Positions 1 to 10,000 of a stretch of DNA of 23,188 bases are shown piece after piece. Each line of letters begins with the position of its first letter. Position 1 is the first letter of the stretch. The stretch comes from Apostichopus californicus (taxonomy: Eukaryota > Echinodermata > Holothuroidea > Aspidochirotida > Stichopodidae): positions 1 to 23,188 of the forward strand of contig JAIPMN010008846.1 in NCBI GenBank assembly GCA_020650975.1, read 5' to 3'. Position numbers and translations under genes: made by a program. Below the pieces are notes generated by a model. It was not told where the DNA came from and searched no databases. It saw nothing but the letters and a program-made list of their open reading frames with translations.

Positions 1-657
1 ATATACAGCCTATTACTAGACCATAATGACTTAAGTATTTAATACAGTAAGCCAAAGTGTAAAACCTTTCTTACAGTTTAATATTGAAACTTTATATAAA
101 TTTAATACTGAGAGCAAAGTAAAGACAAAAAGAAAAAAGCGGGTGGGGTTAGGGAAACTAATTCTTCACATTTTCCAAGGTTTTCAAATTATTTCAGTGA
201 ATATGAATTTGTGTGTATATATAAAGCTCATACTGATTCAATCTTCAATCATGAAAAAAACCCTTCAATTTCACTTTCATCTATTATACAATAATTTTCA
301 AAAATGAGGAAAAAACACATAATCTCTCTTCTAAATATTGTAAATATACTACAAAACCTTTTCAAGAATAAAGGAAGATAATTGTTAAAGCTCTGTTTTG
401 CTGTTACATTCCAATACGTAACCATTGAAGCCCTGTTTCATTCCAATTTGTAACCATTAAAACTTTACATAATAAAAGCTTGTAAGTTCTGTAATATTCC
501 CCATATAATTCCTGTTAACCTGACGTTCTCTCAGCTGTTATCCCCGAAAAGAAAAGGAGAAAAAAAAAAGAAATATGGCAGCAAAAATACTCTTCACAAC
601 CCCAAAGAGGTAAAAACAAAGATCTCTCTGAGAAAAATAGACAAACATGATACTTAC
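1..657. other. 3' flank of the TTC39A-like gene, no gene seen
   Basis: AT-rich sequence with A-runs (near 126-137 and 561-571) and no family-like coding segment on either strand. It may contain the rest of a 3' UTR or intergenic DNA. A pair of related short stretches at 400-470 (a 'cattccaata/tt-gtaaccatt' repeat near 408-426 and 441-459) is the only internal structure noted. Confidence 0.5.
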
Positions 658-707
658 CGTACCTTTCAACCTCTTCTATATGAATATTCATGACCAAATT
701 GTGTTAT
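658..707 (-). other. Exon-like segment of unknown gene downstream of the TTC39A-like stop
   Basis: A 50-bp minus-strand segment is bounded by a reasonable acceptor (ctttcactgtgtag at 710-708) and a near-consensus donor (ACG|gtaagtatc at 657-656). One frame has ATG and then MNIHIEEVERY up to the donor, with a stop just upstream of the ATG. If it is real, it could be a 5' exon of the next gene to the left, a non-coding exon, or a spliced part of the 3' UTR. It does not fit as a continuation of the TTC39A-like reading frame. No homologue is recognised. Confidence 0.25.
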
Positions 708-756
708 CTACACAGTGAAAGACGATTCATAGTTAACCTCTAAGTACATAACTCTC

Positions 757-762
757 TTTAAT
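757..762 (-). promoter_or_regulatory. Possible poly(A) signal ATTAAA for the TTC39A-like gene
   Basis: On the minus strand ATTAAA occurs about 90 bases after the TAG stop at 853. It is the commonest variant of AATAAA and is at a plausible distance for a short 3' UTR. In DNA this AT-rich the motif occurs often by chance, and other candidates lie further left, so the true cleavage site is not fixed by sequence alone. Confidence 0.35.
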
Positions 763-852
763 AGATCTGCGATAAATTCATATTAAAATAACTAGAAAGA
801 GCTTCAGAGATCTTCTTTCTTATTCCTAAGCATTTGGCGCGTAAAAGAAGTA

Positions 853-1006
853 CTATAATCCTGCTTCTGATGGAATGTGAGCTGGGTTTGACCCTTGACC
901 TGGTCTCCGGGATTTCCCCACTTCCTCTTTGTCTTTCAATCTCTCGAGGGCGGCATGTAACTTGAAATGAAGTCGGTTTTCCAGAATGTATTTCTTGTTG
1001 TACTCT
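853..1006 (-). CDS. TTC39A: TTC39A-like terminal coding exon with stop
   Basis: The acceptor is at 1008-1007 (tacctcacag). One base completes the split arginine, then 50 codons run to a TAG stop at 855-853. The start is EYNKKYILENRLHFKLHAAL, matching the conserved C-terminal 'ENRLHFRI-AAL' block, then ERLKDKEEVG. The last ~20 residues (KSRRPGQGSNPAHIPSEAG plus L) are polar and not conserved in the relatives I remember, so this is probably a disordered tail. A longer frame in another register covers the same stretch and is a shadow. Confidence 0.88.
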
Positions 1007-4000
1007 CTGTGAGGTAAACAAAAGAATTGACTTTACCTCCCATGCATACCTTTAATACCACTGCGTAACATAATATCTTGCTGGTCAAGGCCCTCTACAG
1101 CAGGGCCCCCTCAAGTTCTAAACATGCAGGCCTACAAGGTCAGTTCATTTACTAGCTAAATGCTACTGGACTTCAGCATTTGCCAGTTTACTACAATGGA
1201 AAGACATGAGCAGTTTACTGCCAGTGAAAAATTTGTGTTGCCTTTTGATTGATTCAAGAAAATATGCAAGTAGGAATATGATTGTAGCCAGTGGAATTTT
1301 TTATGAAATGGCATTTTCCAGCAATTGGCTTGGTTTTGATATCCTAGACCTGACAAGGTCCTTGTATTTATCTCGAGAGACAAAATTCCTTCCAGACAAG
1401 ACTCTTATCCTATACAAAGCCCCTATCAAGAAGGCATCTATCTAATTATACCACTCCAATGGTACTCCAATGGTACTCCTATGGCACTCCTATGGTACTC
1501 CTATGGTACTCCTATGGTACTCCTATGGTAATCCTATGGTACTCTTATGGTACTCCTATGGCACTCCTATGGTACTCCTATGGTACTCCTATGGTACTCC
1601 TATGGTACTCCTATGGTACTCCTATGGTACTCCTATGCAGATATCGTCAGGGTAGGGTACCTTAACAAGTTCCATACTAGACAACGCCCTTCAAGCAGAT
1701 GCCTCCCAAATACACCCCTACAAGAAAAAGGAGTCATCAATGATCAAGTCCCTCATGGTAGAGAGCAGGTCCTGCAAGGCACCCCTGAGCTAGCTGGTCA
1801 CTAACACACTTGTACACAATAAAAGATACACCACACTGGAGTTATACTGACCTACACTGGTAGAGAAAGCTTCCTGCATCCTGTAACCTGTTGTGTTGTA
1901 AGTAAAGAATACCCAGCTCCAGCAGAGAGTAAGGAACAAGGTAGGAATTATAGTCCAAATGGTCCTCACTGTTCAGAATTGACAGATCAAAAAAGAAAGT
2001 ACGAGATTAAAAATAAAACCACGGCGGGGAAAAAGGCCTAAAATGCAAAAATACCTCTAATGAGGCACAAATGCAATGTAATATTAATGTAATTGTCTTG
2101 TACAATCCTCTCCCCCCCCCCCTCCTCCTCCCCTCCACAATTTATAAAGTTGCACAAGATTTTACTGAGGCAGGGTAATCCCAAACTTTCTCTTATCACA
2201 ACCACATTCAAGTGCAAAGGAACTGATCCAAACACAAATAAAATTGTTTTAAACGTCTTAGTTTTCTCAATTAATGGTAAATATGGAAACTTCATTAATC
2301 TAGCTAGTGTAACATCAATCATATAACGGATGAAGCTTAATGTAAACATTTGAACTTAATAACCTGTTGTCAGAAAAAGTTGACCTTTTTTAAGAGCTTT
2401 CATAGAAACGACCACAGCTATAACTATCTCAGTTGCAATGAAGACATGAAGTTGTCTAGTTGGTATTTAAGGAAGCAAAACTAAAACATTTGTCCTTTTT
2501 CCACTATCACGTACAAACAGACACCCTTCCATAACTCCCTAACACTATCTCTATCCCCCTCCCCTAGCCATACAAATAGGCCAAAACATGAAATGTTTTG
2601 ATTATAATATTTGAGATAGATTTAAGAGACATACTTGACAAGTACTTCATGGAAACAAAGTTCAGCTTGTGACGGTTTATTCATTGCTTTCTGAATGACT
2701 CCCTTCAGTAACATTGCCAGGCTATAGTCATCTGCATAACAGCTGTAGGTACCTACAGAAGAAATGTTAGAACCATTAATATCAACTCATGGATTAAAAC
2801 ATTAATATTATATCACAGTTTTGTAAACATTTAAAATACTGCAGGGAGGGAGAAAATATCTTGCCAAAAGCATTTCCTTTGGGTAAGAAGTAGACCTATT
2901 ATACCAGGCTACTGCCCTGTCAGAGAACAACAGACATAAAGCTGAAGGATTCATATCAAATTTGTTTCAAAACAAAGAATAAATGAGAGAATAAATATGT
3001 CAATTATCTCTGGAAGTTTCATATTGGTTTGTTATATATTGGTTATATTCATAGTTTTGATTTGGCCTTACTTGCGTATCAATCTAGCTTTAACTCAACT
3101 GAATTGTGGTTACAATCATTTGGCTAGTTATAATTATTAATCAGTTGTATGATCCAACTTCCAGCCTACACTGGGATTCAAACCGGGCCGCCCGCTTTAT
3201 ATGCGGACACCCTAACATATTTTGCCTTACTCTAGAGATCAAACATGATCTAACTAACTTGAAATCATTTGTAAATACTAAGGCTGGATGTAGAAAGAGA
3301 TATATGTCTATACATATACATATATCATAAGTTTCAATGTAATATTTTAATATTTCATTTGCATTTCTGGGAAGTTTATGCCTGATATTCTTGTTCCTGG
3401 TGCAATTGTGGTAAGCTAAACTAACAGTTATGTTTTTTCAGGTACATTTTCTTTCCTTTAAAAGTCTTTAAAAGTCAAATACAAGTTTGTGCCATATTCA
3501 AGAAGCAGCATTAATTTATTATGTATGCATGACATGATAAAATGAATGAATCGATGTTAGAAGTGCGTTCAGACAAATTTTTAGAGATCCTCTTTAGAGA
3601 TGTTTAAAACCTATAAATAATGTCAAAAGGTGCAGACAATATTGTGGACAATTTTCTCACTTATTGAAACCAAGAAACAGATCAAGGATCATGTCTGGAA
3701 GTCAAGTCATCATAAATATTCACACATTTGATTAAATGCATTAATCTAACGATCACATATTGAAACCATAATTTAAATAAATGAAAACAAAATACACCAA
3801 TTAAGAACATTTGAACTAGTTTATTTACAACATTTCAAAATGCCAAAGAACCTTTTGGGGGTTGCATTTTGTGCACAAATACCCCTTTTTCTTTATTTCT
3901 TGAAAAACAGAGAAAGGGATGTAATGACACAACCTTATGGAATTAATTTTTACCTTTGATGTTTCTTAATTCTCGCAAGGTATTGTCAATCAATACTAAG

Positions 4001-7000
4001 ATTGGATCCAGTAACTGCCTGTCTTTGCTTAATATTGAAAATCCATTCCAGAGGTAGATGAGTTCCTGTCAATGAAGAGAAATGTATGATAGATTAAGAA
4101 TAATCATAATAATAATAATAATAATAAATAAGTTCTTAATATAGCGACAAATACCAAAAGTCCTCTAGGCGCTTAACAAAACCTAAAAAAAAATAAATAA
4201 ATAAAAAGACAGAGAAATCAAAGGAATAAAAAGTCTATAAAACACATAAACGAAAATTAAACAGTATGTGAAATACGAACACAAAAATCTAGAAACACGA
4301 GAAGACTATAAAACAGACCAAAACCTATAAAAAACAAAACAAAGGATAAGCACATAAAATAGAGTTGTACAAAAGTAACAGTCTAGATAAAAACACGAGT
4401 ATATAAAAGTGACAAAATCACGTTGAGAAACTAAAAAGATGTGTTTTTAAAATTTTCTTAAATATGGCGAGAGATTTGGCAGTCTTTATGTCGTGTGGTA
4501 GGTTGTTCCAAAGCTTCTCTGAGGTGCTAAAACTGTAAATCTATGGGGGTTAATACACACAGTTTAAACAAAATTAAAAAAAAAATATTTCTCTTTAATC
4601 TGTACTGTCCTATAATACCAGCAAGATAAAAAAAATCGCTAAAATTTCCCTGAAACCCTGAATCCATCAAAAATGTTACAAAATGATGAACTATTGAGAT
4701 TAAGAAATCAATTTCAGTGAAAACCAAAAATGCTATAGGGTACCCAACTTAGACGTTAAAGTTTGACAACAAGTGACCAGTATTAAACCCTTTGGCATAT
4801 CCAGAGAGAATGCAGAGAATAGGTCAGTTTTGCTCTCTTACGAAAGGTAACAGTAATAAACAATCTATAACCAATATCCCTATCCTAACCTATTTTGTAT
4901 AACATATTCTAAGAGAATATTACTGTTGTAACAAATGTCTTAGGCTCTTATTATCAGCCAAAATTGGACCATTTTTTGGCAAAATTGAGAGGACAAAAAT
5001 GGCTTCAAATTTTTGCCATGTCAATTGAAAATTTCTGATGTTTTGAAAACCAAGGAGCTCACCAGTCCTGCCAGTGAGGAAGACCAACCGTGTTGCAGTG
5101 ACTTTCTAGCTTTCTGCACTGAAAACTTCTCAAGTGGAATAGATTTGCCAGCGATCCTCTGCTTGTGTACAGGTACCTGGTTGAAGATTTCCTTGACTTT
5201 TGCCTTTAACTCGGGCGTTTGGGGTTGGTACATGGACAGAAAAGCTGCTTGCTGGTAGAGATATATCGTCTGAAAGAGATATTTAATAAAAAGACTCAAT
5301 TCATTATTCATTAATATCAATGCTTAACAAAAGTTATATTTTAAGACAACAAAATCATTGAAATAAAATGCTTATAAAATATCTTGATAAATTAATGATG
5401 TAAGAAGGATCACACTGGAAGGTCAGAGGTCAAACAAAATACATCTCTTTCTAAATCTGTTAGTTTTTCAAAAAGGTCACAAAAAAAAATCATGTTGTGA
5501 ATTTTCTGGAGGTCAGAGGTCATTTTCTCCATGAGCATTAGCTTAATGACTCAGCCAGACACCTACAAAAACTCTTGGTATTTTTTTATAAATTAAATGA
5601 ACCTCATTTAAATTTAGAACAAAAAGTATAATTGGGCATTAAATCATGAAGAACAAAATGTAAATCAAAGCTGAGCTGGGAGAGTCTGCCTTCATCTTTT
5701 CGTCAGTTTGGGCAGGATTTCGTATGATATCATAACTTTGCCAATGTTCAGAATCACATTTCCTTTGCCTACATCTAACACACCGTTGAGTTCTTTCAAG
5801 TGATTAGCCTTTTTTACACCAGCAATATCACCAACCTTTTGATAAACCGCTAGTTTAGTTTAGTATTTTTTTAACTATTTGGAAGCCATCAGAACTTCAA
5901 TAGAAACCCTATACCAATTTGAAGATCCTGGATGAACACTGGCTTATACCCAAGTCATTTCTCTTTTTACCAGTGTTCACAGACTAACTAGGCAGGCGGT
6001 GTATCGATTGTCCCACCCATTCCTGCACCCAAGAACTGCCATTTATCATCTCAATCTAACAGACAAGACTGTACCCCCTCCCCATCCGTAAGATTTCTGA
6101 AACATGGAGGGGGAGATGATGGCACCCCCATTCATCATCACTGCAGTGCATCCATGGAGAACAGTATTCAAACCATGAAAAGAACAAAATCAAACCAAAT
6201 TTTCTCAATTCTCTTCTTAGAAATAGCAAACCCAGGGAAGACTCCGCTCACCAACACTTTCTGATTAGGTCAAGAGAATCTGGGTTGATGGTGTGGTTTT
6301 GAATAACAGCTACAGGTGGTGGGCAGACACTCTCAACAGTGGCGGAGCGTCCATACAGTCAGGGGGGGGGGGCGGATGCCACCACTGACGGACTCAAATG
6401 GACTGCTGGCACCCTTTTCAGCTTTTTACCACTTTTTACTTATTCGCGATTATTGACTTTTCTATTGCGCTCTCAAATACCTATTGACATTTGTCACATT
6501 TTGTTGGTGTAATTTTCTGACCAAAGGGCGATGACACCTATTTATTCTTCGTTTATCTGCAAATTAGCAAGGCCCGGAAAGTGTCATTTCCGGCGATCTA
6601 GGGAGTATTTTTACTCAAAAATTTTCTCTACGCTCCGCGCCAACCTATGGGGGCGCTCCGCTTAGATAGTGTCGAAAGCGCCCCTACAGACCATTCTCGC
6701 CCCCCTGACCAATACCCCTAGCTCCGCCACTGACTCTCAACACTATACAGAGCCTGCACCCTTATGTTGACATAGTTGAGGTAGTCTACTTTCAACCCAT
6801 GTGCATTCCTGCCCAACTCTCACGTTTTTACAGTGAAACTCACAGTTTTATCACCATTTTCTCACGGTTGGATTACCAAATCTCTCATGTAAATATCTTT
6901 CAAATCAAATTAGAGCAGCTTTACATGGAATGTCTTGTGGATATTCCAGATACAGAACTTTTAAAAAGGCAAAAGAAAGCTGATAAGGAAGTAACACAAT

Positions 7001-10000
7001 GCTAGAAAAGTATAAAGCATTGAATTCCTTGGTAACTTTCTTTGATAGAATGTTAAAGCAGTGCATTTTGTGTGACTTTAGAATGATTTTATAATCCAAT
7101 CTTTTCTAAAAATCTCCTGGCTTTGAGGGTTGGCAGTTCTACATGTCACCTTGCTATGTAATTAGTGTGCCGTAGTTGTAACCTACCTTGGACCATTTGC
7201 TTTCCCTGCTGAGTCTCTCAGCGTAGAGGACAGCTTCGCTCCAGCTGAGCTTGAATACGTGACACCACATCAGTTCCCAGTAACACACATGATGGACCTG
7301 AACCCACTCCTCTTGACAAGCAATGGCCTGCTTATATAAAGAAATAGCCTGGGAACAGAGAAAGAAATGCCAGATAGGACTTCACCATGTAACCCTGCTC
7401 ATTAATAAATGAAAATGTTGTCAAACCAACAACACTGTCAAAAACAACAGTAGTAGCCTATGCATAGAGAAAGTTCAATACCACATAGGACTTCACCATG
7501 TAACCCAGCTTATTAATGAATAAAACTATTATAAAACCAACAACACTGGACATAGGACTTTCTACCAAAGTTTCCTTCTCCAATAATGACTAAACAAAAC
7601 AAAGACAACAATAGTAATTAATCATGTGACACTTTTAAATAAGACAGTATGTGACCTGGTACATCTCATAACTTAATTGGACAATCAATGAAATATCATT
7701 GCTAATGTGCTATACAAAGGTCAACTATGTAAAATACTATGTAAAATATAAAACAAATATGCAAATATCTCCTACCAAACAATGAGTTAGTATCCTAGTA
7801 TATATATATATAGATTTGTTAAGGAAAGAGTAAAAGCTGCTCGAGGGACTTGTGTTGAGTGGACTAATATTTACTGGAATCTATTTGTGAGCCATACTAA
7901 CTAGGAGGAACAAATTATCTTAACTACATTGTCAACTTACTTAACTTGCATGTAGAATACTACCAAAGCTAGACAGCAATGCAGGCAGACCGAGGCAAGG
8001 GATTCTGTAGGAGTCCACAGGATCAAGGGACCTCTGCAAACACTTCCAGCTGGCAAGATATACCAACTTTCTATTTGGGTGTTGTGTTCAGAATACTTAA
8101 CAAGGTGGGGGGGGGGGGCAAACATATGGTGCGTTAGGACTCAGAATCAACCCCATATTTTAAAATATTTAGTTTTAATGGCTATTGTCTCTCACCTCGT
8201 CAATTTTAGCACTTATAGTTTTCGTCCTCCCGGCCAGAAAGAGAAATATGACGCCGTTTGGATACTTCTGCAAACATTCCCCAAGTTTTCTCTCTGAATA
8301 GTCTGGGTCTCCGTCTCCTGTGCCTGGGAGAAGAAGCAAATCAGAAAGAAGTTTGAACGATTACGGAGAAAGAAGAGGATTCTTAACACTCCTGAGCATT
8401 TGAGACGTTACCGCACACCATGTAAAATAAAGCAGTGAAGTTGCTTTGTTGAGATTTGTGAGTAATAAATTAAGTGCACGATAATTGCTGATCATCCCTG
8501 AAGGATAACAATTCACCAACTCTCATTTCCTGCATTTTTTTCCCTTCATAAATGATGTTACATTAGTTGGCATTCCATCCCAACCCCACCCCCGCCCCCC
8601 CCCCACCAAAAAATAAAAAATATGAAAACTTCAGGTACAAACAATATGCAATCTAAAAGCTGCTTTCAAGTTAACAGAATTATTTTCTGAAATTGGAAAA
8701 TAATATCCTGGAATGAATACAAGGTTGCAAAGTTTGTGAGAATTAATTAAAATAATGACATTGACATCCATCCACTGTGTAATTAACTGCTAGAAATTCC
8801 TAAACAATATAACACTTCTCCACACCTCTAAAGAAAACAAACGGATTAGTTCATCGGTCGATCATCTCACGCAACTATTTTATTTGTTTTGTCTAACAGT
8901 GATCGTTCCAAGTAAGTAATATCTGTATAAAACACACAAGGTTTTAAGTTTCTGAAAATTAATGAAGTTGTGATATCGAAGCTGGTCTACCATATAATTA
9001 AGGGCATCAAGTTTAAACTATATCATAAGAAAGCTGCAATGTTGTTAATCAAGGACTTGAAACAGGAGACAATGATTATACAGTTAGAGAGAAATATTTA
9101 CAACAAGTTTGATCACTGATCAAAATTATTCAAAACATACAAAATACTGTATGTCACCTAAATGGAAATTGTGAGCAGGTCCTTCGACAGCCAGGTCAGG
9201 GCCCTAGGATATTTGTGTCACCAAGCCCCATGACTTCATGGCCACATTCATGAAAATGAGAATAGTGAATTATACACATATTTTGTGGCCATTTTTGTGC
9301 AGGGTACCCTAATTGACACAGGAACTAAGGTTTAAGCTTCAGAACCCACCCCACCCACCCCCTCTTAGCATGTTGCATGATAGTGAGCATTGCATGGTTT
9401 GAATGTGAAGTAGCCACGTGTGACGGCGTCCAGTTTTGACATGCTGTGTCATGGGTCATGGAATCTGCTGATCAGATTCTTCTGAATTTTCAGTTGCCAT
9501 GGCAACACTTCAGCGACGGTTTGAATGGGGCTACCAATATTATCTCCTTTAGTATTTTTCAAATGGTAAAAATGCTGCAGCATCATCTTGGATTTTCAAA
9601 GAGCAAGATATTATTCATTCCATGAACAATTTTCAGACAGGTAGACTCAACATTAGCTGGCGGTGTCCATTTATGATTACCAGAATATATCAAATTTGAA
9701 ATAAAACCAATACACAGCTAATATCCTTACCCTTGGCTTTGTGTATCATATTAAATAATAAGGACATGAGCAAGATGGAATGTTTGTTCTCCCCCTTTTC
9801 TTTTAAGTTTTTTTTTTTCTCAACTTGATATGTACCTCAATGTTCAAGTACCAGACTACATAGCTGCTGTAGTTTCTCAATATTTGCCTGTCTTGGTAGT
9901 ATATGATTATGATCGATTTTACTACGCCAACCTCTCCAGACGAGTACATCCCTGACCTTTAATCAACCTAATTAAGTGTCTTTCCTAGAAAGTCTAACGA

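Larger units (their letters stand above)
5270..7186. other. Intron 4 of those visible (1917 bp)
   Basis: It contains the two DR1 motifs (5420 and 5510), the hAT MITE (6337-6732) with its duplications, and otherwise AT-rich sequence with no coding signal. The 6799-7099 open frames overlap each other on both strands and match no family I recognise. Confidence 0.88.

Noticed and set aside
1459-1804. Three overlapping plus-strand open frames with MVLLWYSYGTP repeats
   Set aside because: They are translations of the 11-bp minisatellite, which reads the same in every frame because 11 is not a multiple of 3.
3150-3260. Functional tRNA gene
   Set aside because: B box and anticodon-like arm are present, but no acceptor stem or good D arm is found. 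A SINE or pseudogene is more likely.
8079-8297. Plus-strand open frame across the exon at 8196-8323
   Set aside because: It is the antisense shadow of the TTC39A-like exon and runs through a G homopolymer.
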